Positions 1-7,305 of a stretch of DNA of 10,096 nucleotides are shown here, piece by piece. The notes beneath the pieces are model-generated. The model ran no database searches, was not told the DNA's origin, and saw nothing but the letters and a program-made list of their open reading frames with translations. Each line of letters starts with the position of its first letter. Position 1 is the first letter of the stretch. A program made the position numbers and the translations under genes. This stretch comes from an uncultured Acidimicrobium sp. (GTDB lineage Bacteria > Actinomycetota > Acidimicrobiia > Acidimicrobiales > Ilumatobacteraceae): contig CAINTF010000003.1 of NCBI GenBank assembly GCA_903853285.1, positions 1 through 10,096 of the forward strand, given 5' to 3'.

Positions 1-127
1 ATCCTGGCATTGGCTGGGTTCCGATAAAAAAGAAATGTTGATAGTGCCAAATCAGAATTGCCAGCGAACTCACACCGCGAAGCAAGTTGGTGGCGTGGCG
101 GAACCCAGTAATTTGCTGATCCGACAT
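1..127 (-). CDS. Acyltransferase-3 family membrane protein, N-terminal fragment
   Basis: An open frame starts at an ATG at 127 and runs off the left edge, giving 42 residues. Residues 17-34 include LRGVSSLAILIWHYQHFF. This resembles the first membrane segment of the acyltransferase-3 family (OafA/YrhL-like integral membrane O-acyltransferases), where a conserved Arg-Gly precedes a hydrophobic helix that ends in a His-aromatic motif. Such proteins usually O-acylate cell-surface sugars or lipids; the substrate cannot be told from this fragment. The start lies 11 bp after the argJ stop on the same strand, so co-transcription with argJ is likely. No strong ribosome binding site is visible. The family call rests on this short motif only. 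Confidence 0.65.
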   Translation of the reverse strand, partial: MSDQQITGFRHATNLLRGVSSLAILIWHYQHFFFIGTQPMPG

Positions 128-138
128 TGGCTGCAACT

Positions 139-1299
139 CTAGGTGGTGTAGTCGGCGTTGATGCGTACATAGCCATCGGTGAGATCGCATCCCCACACCG
201 TGGCATCACTTGTGCCGGTACCCAGGCTCACATGTATGAGCACATCTTTGCCGCGCATGTATTGACTTAAATTTTCGAGCCCATTCGCGTCGACTTGAGT
301 GGGGTACACCTCTTGAGGACCAAAGCGAATCACAACGCTGTCCTGGTCGATGTCGGTGTACTGGGTGCATTTGCCAATTGCCATTGCTACACGACCCCAG
401 TTTGGATCTGCACCGTGCACCGCAGTTTTGACAAGTGGTGAGTTGACAATGGCTTTTGCCACAGTTTTGGCTTGGTCACGATCCTTTGCTCCATCAACGT
501 GTACTTCGATGAGTTTTTCTGCGCCTTCGCCGTCGCGTGCAACTTGCTTGGTGAGTGAAAGGGCAACTTCGTGAAGCGCTGCTTGAAACGCATCAATCTT
601 TACGGCTCCAGCCTTGCCACTAGCCAGCACAAGTGCTGTGTCGCTCGTAGAGGTGTCGGTATCTATTGAAACGCAATTAAACGTATGGTCGATGACTTTG
701 CGAAATACTTGGTCGAGATCGGCCGGTGCGATGAGTGCGTCAGTGAAGATCATGGTGATCAGGGTCGCCATGTTTGGCTCAATCATGCCAACACCCTTTG
801 CAACACCAACAACTCGTGCGCTCGAGCCACTGATCGTGGCTTCTGCAACTTTGTGCACGGTGTCTGTCGTCATGATTCCGTTTGCAACTGCTTCGGCGGA
901 AGTGGCGGTCAATTGTTTTGGGATTGATTTCAATCCGCTTCGGACTTGGGTCATTGGGTATTGGCGACCGATAACCCCCGTAGAAGCAACGAGCACATCG
1001 GTTGGATCACAAGCAAATGCTGTTGCGACACCACCAACAATTTCTCGTGCATTGTTCAAGCCCTCAGCACCAGTTGCGACATTGGCATTTTTGGAAATCA
1101 CGACTACAGCGCGAGCCGAAAGGTTGGCAATGTGCTCGCGACTTACCAGAACGCTTGGGCCAGCAAATCGACTTTGTGTAAAGACACCTGCAGCAGCGCA
1201 TGTTGCGTCGGCCACGACAAGTGTGAAGTCATCTGTTGAATCTTTGATGCCGATGTTGGCAACATACGAATGAAAACCAAGTGGGAGATGGACTGTCAT
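139..1299 (-). CDS. argJ: Arginine biosynthesis protein ArgJ (glutamate N-acetyltransferase / ornithine acetyltransferase)
   Basis: This 386-residue protein is full length for ArgJ. The enzyme moves the acetyl group from N-acetylornithine to glutamate, and in bifunctional forms also uses acetyl-CoA, in the cytoplasmic arginine pathway. Visible hallmarks are STGVIG at residues 106-111, MTTDT at 143-147, and the autoproteolysis site in GMIEPNMATL. There Thr179, after Ala178, should become the N-terminal nucleophile of the beta chain. RDGEGA at 255-260, HGADPNWGR at 295-303 and the C-terminal NADYTT are also typical. It starts at ATG 1299, with only a purine-rich stretch further upstream. No other arginine gene (argC, argB, argD, argF) lies next to it, which is less usual in actinobacteria, where argCJBD clusters are common. 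Whether it is mono- or bifunctional cannot be decided here. Confidence 0.96.
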   Translation of the reverse strand: MTVHLPLGFHSYVANIGIKDSTDDFTLVVADATCAAAGVFTQSRFAGPSVLVSREHIANLSARAVVVISKNANVATGAEGLNNAREIVGGVATAFACDPTDVLVASTGVIGRQYPMTQVRSGLKSIPKQLTATSAEAVANGIMTTDTVHKVAEATISGSSARVVGVAKGVGMIEPNMATLITMIFTDALIAPADLDQVFRKVIDHTFNCVSIDTDTSTSDTALVLASGKAGAVKIDAFQAALHEVALSLTKQVARDGEGAEKLIEVHVDGAKDRDQAKTVAKAIVNSPLVKTAVHGADPNWGRVAMAIGKCTQYTDIDQDSVVIRFGPQEVYPTQVDANGLENLSQYMRGKDVLIHVSLGTGTSDATVWGCDLTDGYVRINADYTT

Positions 1300-1326
1300 G
1301 ACTGCAATTCTTTCTCTCTTACCCAG

Positions 1327-1776
1327 CTACTTGCTTGCAAAATGCTTTTCAAGATTTTCGAGAGTTTTGATGATTGATTTTTCGTTTTTAGGAATTGATT
1401 GAAGAACATATAAAACGATTTTCGCACGCATCTTCGCGTAGTCGAATTGCTCGGTCACTTTTGTGCCCCCTGCAACCGGCTCAAGTATGTAGCGCCATAC
1501 GTGGTGACCTTGGTGTCGCCATGCAATCTGTCTCCCTTCAACAAACTCGACAACTTCATTTTCGATTTTGTAGGACGGACCCATTTTCATGCTCATCCCA
1601 AACTTTGCGCCGAGAGACAAACGGGTTGGTGCCGAGATATTTGCGGCTTTGACGGTTCCCGATCCATCGAATGCACTGTGGTTGCGCGGATCTGCAAGTA
1701 GTTCGAATATTTGTTCGGGTGTCGCTGGAATTACTCGATCAACGCTGACGATCTGATTTTTTCTGTCAATAGCCAT
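1327..1776 (-). CDS. SRPBCC family protein (polyketide cyclase/dehydrase-like)
   Basis: This 149-residue protein has no signal peptide or membrane segment. Its N-terminal pattern (strand VSVDRVIPATPEQIFELLAD, then a short helix) is the usual opening of the START/Bet v1-like SRPBCC fold. A strand pair near the middle (IENEVVEFVEGRQIAWRH), a following WRYILEPVAGGTKVTEQFDY and a long C-terminal helix complete the fold. Members bind hydrophobic ligands; no catalytic residues can be assigned. The start ATG at 1776 is 9 bp after the stop of the FAD oxidoreductase gene on the same strand, so the two are probably one operon. In actinobacteria SRPBCC domains are often linked to TIGR01777 epimerases, and such an epimerase is present two genes upstream. 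The ligand is unknown. Confidence 0.85.
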   Translation of the reverse strand: MAIDRKNQIVSVDRVIPATPEQIFELLADPRNHSAFDGSGTVKAANISAPTRLSLGAKFGMSMKMGPSYKIENEVVEFVEGRQIAWRHQGHHVWRYILEPVAGGTKVTEQFDYAKMRAKIVLYVLQSIPKNEKSIIKTLENLEKHFASK

Positions 1777-1785
1777 GAGATCAAT

Positions 1786-3042
1786 CTAGGCGAGCGAACG
1801 GACCACAGCCTCGCCACATCGCCGACCCGAATATAGGGCGCCTTGTATTGAGCCAGTGTCGCGGTGATCGCCGCACACGAAGCGGCCGTCACCAAGAGAT
1901 ACACGCTGCTTAGGTGAAAACGGCGCCGATTGCACTGGGCCACCGTGGCTGATCGCGTACGTACGCAAATGTTTCCAAGAATCGACTTGTGGTCCCCACC
2001 ATTCACGAAGTTGTTTTCGTGCAATTTGCTCGAGATCACCTGAAATTACGCCTGGTAGCGCTGCGGCAATGAGGTGCTTGCCCGGTGGGGCATACGAAGG
2101 GGCGACGTTGCTAATGAGTGCGACATTGAGCACGGGGCCTTTTCCGGAACCATCGAGAATGACGTACTTTTTATCGTTCGGCGGTGTGTCGGCAGAAAAG
2201 TAAACGCAACCGGCTGTGCGTGAATTCACGGCTGGCAAACTCAGCAGGGTTGAAGCAGTTGGTCCATCGGTAGCAACTACAACTGCTCGTGCGGTAATGC
2301 GGTCACCAGTTCGCAATATCACCGTGGAACCGTCGAGTGACTCAACAGGTGTATTGAGACGCACGGTGTTTTGTGTGAGTAGCGAAGCAAGTTGTTCGGG
2401 GAGTGCTTGCATGCCGCGAGATGGCAACACACTTTGACCTTCACTCAGTGAACGAAAAATGATGTCAAACATGCGTCGCGAGGTGGCCAATTGCGGATCG
2501 AGTTGGACGCCGCCAAATAGTGGCTTAAAAAATGTCTCGATCATGCGGCGCGAAAAACCTGCGCTGCGAAGTGCATCAAGAGTCGACATGTCGTTGTTGC
2601 GCAATAAATTTGGAGCCGAACCGCGAAGCACGCGCAGTCGCAAAAAAACGATGCGCATTTTGTCAATCAAAGAACCAATTGGTGCAAAAGTCGTAGCAAA
2701 CAGCGTTGAAGGCTTACGAAAAGGATCTGAGACCACGTGGCCTTTTCCAGGACCACCATTTTTTGATTGCATCCAAACAAGTGCACCAGGGTCAAACGCT
2801 TGCAAGTCGAGCGCATTCATGTCGACTTGCGTGGCGAGCTCTGGATAGGCAGTGAGCAAAACCTGAAAACCTCGGTCGAGTAAAAATCCGTCCACGTTGT
2901 CGGTGCGTACGCGCCCGCCAACGGCATCAGATGATTCCAAGACCACAACGCTCAATCCACTTTGTTGAATCTGTCGTGCGGCCGCAAGCCCCGATAGGCC
3001 AGCGCCTATTACGACCACATCAACTTGTGTGGGGAGCGTCAT
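1786..3042 (-). CDS. FAD-dependent amine oxidase / phytoene desaturase-like oxidoreductase
   Basis: This 418-residue flavoprotein has an N-terminal Rossmann dinucleotide-binding motif (GAGLSG at residues 13-18, acidic Glu36 at the end of the second strand) followed by GGRVRT at 42-47. That is the typical FAD signature of the amine oxidase/protoporphyrinogen oxidase/phytoene desaturase superfamily. The C-terminal GDGRFVCGDHRDTGSIQGAL matches the second FAD-contacting segment, where the small helix after Gly-Asp closes on the flavin. The substrate is not evident; the carotenoid, porphyrin and polyamine branches share these motifs. There is no membrane segment. The ATG at 3042 has no Shine-Dalgarno sequence. 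The 33 bp upstream are almost wholly an A-rich octanucleotide repeat abutting the stop of the epimerase gene, which is in the same reading frame. It probably works with the neighbouring SRPBCC and TIGR01777 proteins, but this is inference from context. Confidence 0.88.
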   Translation of the reverse strand: MTLPTQVDVVVIGAGLSGLAAARQIQQSGLSVVVLESSDAVGGRVRTDNVDGFLLDRGFQVLLTAYPELATQVDMNALDLQAFDPGALVWMQSKNGGPGKGHVVSDPFRKPSTLFATTFAPIGSLIDKMRIVFLRLRVLRGSAPNLLRNNDMSTLDALRSAGFSRRMIETFFKPLFGGVQLDPQLATSRRMFDIIFRSLSEGQSVLPSRGMQALPEQLASLLTQNTVRLNTPVESLDGSTVILRTGDRITARAVVVATDGPTASTLLSLPAVNSRTAGCVYFSADTPPNDKKYVILDGSGKGPVLNVALISNVAPSYAPPGKHLIAAALPGVISGDLEQIARKQLREWWGPQVDSWKHLRTYAISHGGPVQSAPFSPKQRVSLGDGRFVCGDHRDTGSIQGALYSGRRCGEAVVRSLA

Positions 3043-3044
3043 AT

Positions 3045-3076
3045 TTTTTGACTTTTTGACTTTTTGACTTTTTGAC
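3045..3076 (-). repeat. Perfect tandem octanucleotide repeat, four copies
   Basis: The plus strand carries TTTTTGAC four times in a row without a mismatch (3045-3052, 3053-3060, 3061-3068, 3069-3076). On the coding (minus) strand it reads as GTCAAAAA. The first G is the last base of the TAG stop of the epimerase gene, and the array ends 2 bp before the ATG of the oxidoreductase. It therefore fills the region where a ribosome binding site should be. The unit contains no stop codon in any frame. Slipped-strand changes of copy number would alter leader length by 8 nt without altering either protein. Confidence 0.95.
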
Positions 3077-3969
3077 TATTTGTTGAGCAATGCGCGCAGC
3101 GCTACTTCAAGCGTTGGATGCACGAACTGGTAACCGCTGGCATTGAGTGCTGCAGGGAGAACTCGTTGTCCAGTGAAGAGCAAAGCATCAGCAAGCTCTC
3201 CACCAAGTATTGCTTTTGGTGCAAATGGCGGAATCGGAAGAAAAGCAGGGCGCTTGACTACTCGTGCGAGTGTGCTGGTGAACTCTGCGTTAGTAACAGG
3301 ATTTGGCGCTGTCAGGTTGACTGCACCACTCACGTTGGTAGTCAACAGATGTTCAATCGCGCCAACCTCATCATCAATCGAGATCCAACTTTGCCACTGC
3401 TTGCCATTACCAAATTTGCCGCCGAGTCCAAGTTGGAAGAGTGGCAACTGCTTTTTGAGAGCACCACCTTTAGTGGTGAGCACAATGCCTGTGCGCAACA
3501 ACACAGTGCGGATACCGGCATCGGACGCAGGTTTGGCTGCGTGTTCCCATTGTTTGCATACATCGGCAAGAAAACTTGTGCCGTCTGTGCTGACTTCGTT
3601 CAGTTGCTCGTCGCCGCGAGGACCGTAGATGCCAATTGCCGAACCAGACAAGAACACTGATGGCTTGCGATTCATGTTGGCAATGGTGGTTGCAATCAAA
3701 TTTGTGGTGATTGTGCGACTTTCCAAAATTTCACGCTTGTAGGACGTTGTCCATCGCTTGTCACCGATGCCAGCACCCGAAAGATGGATGACAGCGTCAG
3801 CACCTTCGAGGGCAGATGCACTGAGCACGCCGGCCTTCGGATCCCACATGACTTCGCCTGTGCCGGCTGCACGACGAACAAGGCGCACGACATCATGGCC
3901 GTGATGCTGTAGCTGCTCAACCAGTCTTTTTCCGATGAGTCCGCTGGCTCCTGAGATAACAATTTTCAT
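3076..3969 (-). CDS. TIGR01777 family NAD(P)-binding epimerase/oxidoreductase
   Basis: This 297-residue protein is of usual length for the YfcH/SulA-like TIGR01777 family of extended short-chain dehydrogenases. The N-terminus carries the Rossmann motif GASGLIG at residues 7-13. A middle segment with GSAIGIYGPRGDE has the Ser and Tyr expected of the SDR-like active site. The C-terminal part (RPAFLPIPPFAPKAILGG through ADALLFTGQRVLPAAL) matches the family-specific DUF1731 tail. The reaction is not established for the family. It starts at ATG 3969, 21 bp after the stop of the KimA-like transporter gene, without a clear Shine-Dalgarno sequence. It ends in TAG, in the same frame as the following oxidoreductase. 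In many actinobacteria this family is fused or adjacent to an SRPBCC domain, and here an SRPBCC gene lies two genes downstream. Confidence 0.93.
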   Translation of the reverse strand: MKIVISGASGLIGKRLVEQLQHHGHDVVRLVRRAAGTGEVMWDPKAGVLSASALEGADAVIHLSGAGIGDKRWTTSYKREILESRTITTNLIATTIANMNRKPSVFLSGSAIGIYGPRGDEQLNEVSTDGTSFLADVCKQWEHAAKPASDAGIRTVLLRTGIVLTTKGGALKKQLPLFQLGLGGKFGNGKQWQSWISIDDEVGAIEHLLTTNVSGAVNLTAPNPVTNAEFTSTLARVVKRPAFLPIPPFAPKAILGGELADALLFTGQRVLPAALNASGYQFVHPTLEVALRALLNK

Positions 3970-3990
3970 AATGTCAGGCTAGGCAAGAAA

Positions 3991-5880
3991 TTAAGGAATG
4001 ACGATAGGTACCGATGTGACAACTGTGTTTGGTCTGAACAACAAACGGGCCTTAATGGCAAGCGCCGATTGGTTATGGAGCCACTGTGATCTGACGCTGG
4101 TCACGAATTCTGGAATGACGACCGTAATCAGGTCGTCGTCGTACTCTTCGTCAAGTTCATTGATCCGGTTAAGGATCGGTTCGGTGAGGTCACGATATTC
4201 GGAAGTAATTGTCTGAAGTTCGACGTCAGCCAAGTTGAACTTGATCCAAGCCTCATCAATTTTTTGTCGGTCTTCTGCAGTCTCCACTACCGAGATCGCA
4301 ATCAATCTGTCAGGGCGCAGGCTTTGCGCATAACGCACTGCTTGCATCGTCCCTTGATTGACTGAACCGACCAGCACGATGACAAAGTGCGTGTGGAAAG
4401 GAGCAACGTAATCGTCGCCTGGAAGCAAAAATGATCGGACGCGTGTGTAGTGACGGTGAATACCTTTAAACCCAATCATCATGATTGGAATCAAGATCGC
4501 AGGAATCCATGCACCAACAGTAAATTTCACCACAACGAAAATGCCGGCGACAAAAAATGTTGTAACTGATCCAACCGCGTTTACCGCCATGTGGGCTTTC
4601 CACTTGGCTTCACGATGCTTGAAGTGGTGGACAACCATTCCTGCTTGGCTCAATGTGAAACCTGTGAAAACTCCAACCGCATACAAGGGAATCAACGCGC
4701 TGATTTGTCCTTTGAATGCGACCAGCAATCCGATTGAAGCCAAGCTGAGGAAGATCACACCATTTGAAAAAACTAAACGATCTCCTCGATTAGAAAACTG
4801 TCGCGGCAGGTAATTGTCTTTGGCGATGAGCGAAGACAATCTTGGAAAGTCTGCGTAAGACGTATTTGCTGCCAAAATCAAAATCGCAAACGTTGCAAAC
4901 TGTGTGATGAAAAAGAAGATATTTCGTCCACCGTAAACTTGCTCAGCCAACTGAGCGAGCACCGTGTTTGGAATGATGCCCTCATGGTCTTTCACCGGTT
5001 GAAGATGTTGGGCCAAAATGCTGAGTCCAAAGAAGCAGGATCCGAGAATAACTGCCATCCAAATGAGTGTTGTGCTCGCATTGCGTGACTCTGGTTTTTT
5101 AAATGCTGGAACTCCATTGGAAACAGCTTCAACACCTGTGAGTGCAACCGCACCAGACGAAAATGCTTTGAGGAAATAGAACACAGTGACGGAACCCTGC
5201 ATCTCTAAAAGATGCTGAGCTTCGCCGGTGTGTTCGATTGGAGGAAGATGTTGAACAAAGACCCTGTAGAGGCCAACCACGATTAGCGAAATCAAGGAAA
5301 GCACATAGAGGTATGTCGGTGGGGCAAACAAAGCGCCGGATTCTTTAAGTCCTCGCAAGTTTGCGACCATCATCAACAGCACAAAGCCGATACAGATTTG
5401 TACACGATGAGGGGCAAGACCGTTGAATGCTGAGATAATTGCCGCGACTCCACCTGCTACAGAAACGCAAACAGTCAAGACATAGTCAATGAGCAGCGAC
5501 GCACCGGCAACGAGACCGGGGTATTCGCCAAGATTCTCTTTTGAAACTATGTATGAGCCGCCGCCATTTGGGTAAGCAAAAATAGTTTGTCGATAACTGA
5601 TCACCACGATTGTCAGAAGCGCAATGACAATGAGTGAAATAGGCACAAGCATTGAGTAAGCCGCCATGCCAACCGCGCCGAGTGACAAAAAGACAATCAG
5701 GATTTCTTCGGTTGCGTACGCGGTTGAGGAAATTGCATCACTTGCAAAAACCGGGAGAGCAATCTTTTTGCTCAGTCGTTGGTGGGCGTCTTCGGATGTG
5801 GGGATCGGTTTGCCGATGAGGAACCGCTTAACCGCACTGGATTTAGTTGATGTAGCCATAAGCGATATGAAGCCTGCCAC
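3991..5880 (-). CDS. kimA: KimA-like potassium transporter, APC superfamily
   Basis: This 629-residue membrane protein has about twelve hydrophobic segments and a C-terminal cytosolic domain from about residue 470. It matches Bacillus subtilis KimA (a K+/H+ symporter) through several blocks: KRFLIGKP (18-25), YRQTIFAYPNGGGSYIVSKE, LKAFSSGAVALTGVEAVSN, RGDRLVFSNGVIFL, LIPLYAVGVF and HNQSA near the end. Residues at KimA ion-site positions appear conserved: Asp48, Tyr55, Tyr133, Thr136, Ser140, Thr248 and Glu251. M. tuberculosis Rv2690c is the likely orthologue. A GTG start at 5880 is preceded by AGGTGG (5893-5888) at 7 nt and is preferred over ATG 5859, which has no good site. It is divergent from two RCK-domain genes that probably regulate K+ transport. 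Older annotation would call it an amino-acid permease. The K+ role is inferred from similarity. Confidence 0.88.
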   Translation of the reverse strand: MAGFISLMATSTKSSAVKRFLIGKPIPTSEDAHQRLSKKIALPVFASDAISSTAYATEEILIVFLSLGAVGMAAYSMLVPISLIVIALLTIVVISYRQTIFAYPNGGGSYIVSKENLGEYPGLVAGASLLIDYVLTVCVSVAGGVAAIISAFNGLAPHRVQICIGFVLLMMVANLRGLKESGALFAPPTYLYVLSLISLIVVGLYRVFVQHLPPIEHTGEAQHLLEMQGSVTVFYFLKAFSSGAVALTGVEAVSNGVPAFKKPESRNASTTLIWMAVILGSCFFGLSILAQHLQPVKDHEGIIPNTVLAQLAEQVYGGRNIFFFITQFATFAILILAANTSYADFPRLSSLIAKDNYLPRQFSNRGDRLVFSNGVIFLSLASIGLLVAFKGQISALIPLYAVGVFTGFTLSQAGMVVHHFKHREAKWKAHMAVNAVGSVTTFFVAGIFVVVKFTVGAWIPAILIPIMMIGFKGIHRHYTRVRSFLLPGDDYVAPFHTHFVIVLVGSVNQGTMQAVRYAQSLRPDRLIAISVVETAEDRQKIDEAWIKFNLADVELQTITSEYRDLTEPILNRINELDEEYDDDLITVVIPEFVTSVRSQWLHNQSALAIKARLLFRPNTVVTSVPIVIP

Positions 5881-5947
5881 ACTGAAGCCACCTAGGGCGA
5901 GTAATTCGCCTACGCTGTTTGTTTGTCAAGGTAACTAGGAGACCGAA
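5881..5947. promoter_or_regulatory. Divergent promoter region between kimA-like gene and trk/ceo pair
   Basis: These 67 bp must hold the promoters for both directions. It contains the minus-strand ribosome site AGGTGG (5893-5888) and the plus-strand site AGGAG (5937-5941), 6 nt before GTG 5948. An inverted repeat pairs GGCGA (5896-5900) with TCGCC (5906-5910), and a CCTAGG palindrome lies at 5891-5896; either could serve as an operator or a short hairpin. I could not assign -10 or -35 boxes with confidence. The space is too short for a ydaO-type c-di-AMP riboswitch. Confidence 0.5.
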
Positions 5948-6613
5948 GTGCATGTAGTCATAGTTGGGTGCGGACGAGTTGGATCGACGTTAGGTCGAGA
6001 GCTCACCGCCGCTGGTCACACCGTGGCCGTTATCGATCGTAAGCCAGAAGCATTTTCAAGGCTTGGTGAATCATTTACTGGACAGAAAATTACTGGAATT
6101 GGTTTTGATCGTGAAGTGCTCATTGAAGCTGGAATTGAAAAGGCTGGCGCGCTTGCGTCAGTTACTAACGGCGACAACTCCAATATCTTGATAGCTCGTG
6201 TTGCGCGAGAAGAGTTTGGAATTGAACGAGTAGTTGCTCGTATTTATGATCCGAAGCGTGCAGAAATTTATGAACGGCTTGGTATCGCAACCGTTGCGAC
6301 AGTCAAGTGGACTTCGGAGCGCATCTTGCGCCGAATATTGCCGGAGCTACCAGCCGTTGAATGGACAGACCCAAGCGCCTCAATCGTGCTTGTGGAACGC
6401 GAGATGCCGAAACACTTAATAGGGCAGCGAGTCACATCTATTGAAACTGCGACGGCGCGAGTTGTATCTGTGCGCAGGCTCGGTTCGGCAATGATTCCAA
6501 ATGAAGACACGATCATTCAAGAAGGCGATGTCGTCTATGTTGCAGCAGAGATCGCTGCGCTGAGCCAATTTGATACAGGACTTGCATCGACCCAAAACGG
6601 AAAGGGTCACTGA
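5948..6613 (+). CDS. ceoB: RCK-domain potassium uptake regulator, first of pair (CeoB/TrkA-like)
   Basis: This 221-residue cytoplasmic protein has an N-terminal RCK/TrkA-N Rossmann domain (GCGRVG at residues 7-12, acidic Asp30 ending the second strand as in NAD(H) binders). A GIGFDREVLIEAGIEKAGAL segment and NGDNSNI follow, as in TrkA and KtrA. The C-terminal part from about residue 135 is an RCK_C (TrkA-C) domain. Such proteins gate K+ channels or transporters in response to nucleotides. The start is GTG 5948, supported by AGGAG at 5937-5941; the ATG 4 nt downstream is out of frame. It is followed 2 bp after its stop by a second RCK gene, and no TrkH/KtrB membrane partner is in the window. 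The divergent KimA-like permease is the obvious candidate partner. Confidence 0.92.
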   Translation: MHVVIVGCGRVGSTLGRELTAAGHTVAVIDRKPEAFSRLGESFTGQKITGIGFDREVLIEAGIEKAGALASVTNGDNSNILIARVAREEFGIERVVARIYDPKRAEIYERLGIATVATVKWTSERILRRILPELPAVEWTDPSASIVLVEREMPKHLIGQRVTSIETATARVVSVRRLGSAMIPNEDTIIQEGDVVYVAAEIAALSQFDTGLASTQNGKGH

Positions 6614-6615
6614 AC

Positions 6616-7284
6616 ATGAAAGTAGTCATTGCTGGTGGTGGAAGTGTTGGCAGATTTACCGCACAACAACTTGTCGAATCTGGTCACGAAGTGACGATCA
6701 TCGAAAGCGATCGAGCAGTTGTGCGTGAGTATGGACAATCAAGTACAACAACTGGTGTTAAGTGGCATCAAGGTGATGCGTGTGATGTGACAGTACTTGC
6801 TGCGGCGGGAGTAACTCTTGCCGATGTTGTTGCTTCGGTTACTGGCGATGATGAAGACAATCTTGTTGTCTCGCTATTAGCAAAGCAAGAATTTGGTGTG
6901 CCACGAGTAGTTGCTCGCGTGAACAATCCGAATAACTATTGGATGTTTAATGACATGTGGGGAGTAGACGTTTCGGTGTCGACACCACATCTCATAACGA
7001 GCCTTGTGCAGGAAGCAGTAACTGTTGGAGCATTCGTGCGTCTTATGCAGCTGAAGGGTGGCAAGGCTGAACTGGTTGAGGTGACTCTTTCCGAGACTTC
7101 GCCAGCCAGAGATAAAGCATTGTCAGAGCTTCAGTTTCCCCGCAGTGCAACAGTTGTTGCCATTGTGCGCGATGAGCGAGTAATGGTGCCCGATAAGGCA
7201 ACAGTCTTGCGCGTTGGAGATGAAGTGATGGCGCTGATTTCGGAAGACGCCGAAGCTGCAGTGCAAAAAATATTGGTTGGCTGA
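6616..7284 (+). CDS. ceoC: RCK-domain potassium uptake regulator, second of pair (CeoC/TrkA-like)
   Basis: This 222-residue protein has the same two-domain plan as its upstream neighbour: an N-terminal Rossmann domain (GGGSVG at residues 7-12, Glu30 at the end of strand two) and TGDDEDNLVVSLLAKQEFG. It then carries a C-terminal RCK_C domain from about residue 140 (ELVEVTLSETSPARDKALSE). The ATG at 6616 lies 2 bp after the upstream stop, with a purine-rich GGAAAGGG 9 nt before it, so the two are co-translated or closely coupled. E. coli TrkA holds two such units in one chain; here they are separate, as in mycobacterial CeoB/CeoC, and probably assemble into a hetero-oligomer. Its stop lies inside a 16-bp palindrome that may act in termination. 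Confidence 0.92.
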   Translation: MKVVIAGGGSVGRFTAQQLVESGHEVTIIESDRAVVREYGQSSTTTGVKWHQGDACDVTVLAAAGVTLADVVASVTGDDEDNLVVSLLAKQEFGVPRVVARVNNPNNYWMFNDMWGVDVSVSTPHLITSLVQEAVTVGAFVRLMQLKGGKAELVEVTLSETSPARDKALSELQFPRSATVVAIVRDERVMVPDKATVLRVGDEVMALISEDAEAAVQKILVG

Positions 7285-7305
7285 TCAGCCAAGAGAAATT
7301 CTCTT
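7277..7305. terminator. Two abutting inverted repeats between convergent genes
   Basis: A perfect 16-bp palindrome, TTGGCTGATCAGCCAA (7277-7292), can form a 6-bp stem with a GATC loop and includes the stop of the second RCK gene. It is followed immediately by AAGAGAAATTCTCTT (7291-7305), another perfect inverted repeat followed by a T-rich stretch on the plus strand. It includes part of the OB-fold gene's TAA stop. The position between tail-to-tail genes suggests a bidirectional terminator. The stems are short, so efficiency is uncertain. Confidence 0.55.

Noticed and set aside
614..1273. Long plus-strand open frame opposite argJ
   Set aside because: It is antisense to a well-conserved argJ and its translation shows no recognisable domain; it is a codon-bias shadow.
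3045..3076. CRISPR array
   Set aside because: The unit is only 8 bp with no spacers; it is a simple tandem repeat.
3118..3660. Plus-strand open frames opposite the TIGR01777 gene
   Set aside because: They are overlapping antisense frames with no recognisable motifs and unlikely composition.
5881..5947. ydaO/kimA-type c-di-AMP riboswitch upstream of the transporter
   Set aside because: Only 67 bp separate the divergent genes, far too little, and no matching structure is seen.
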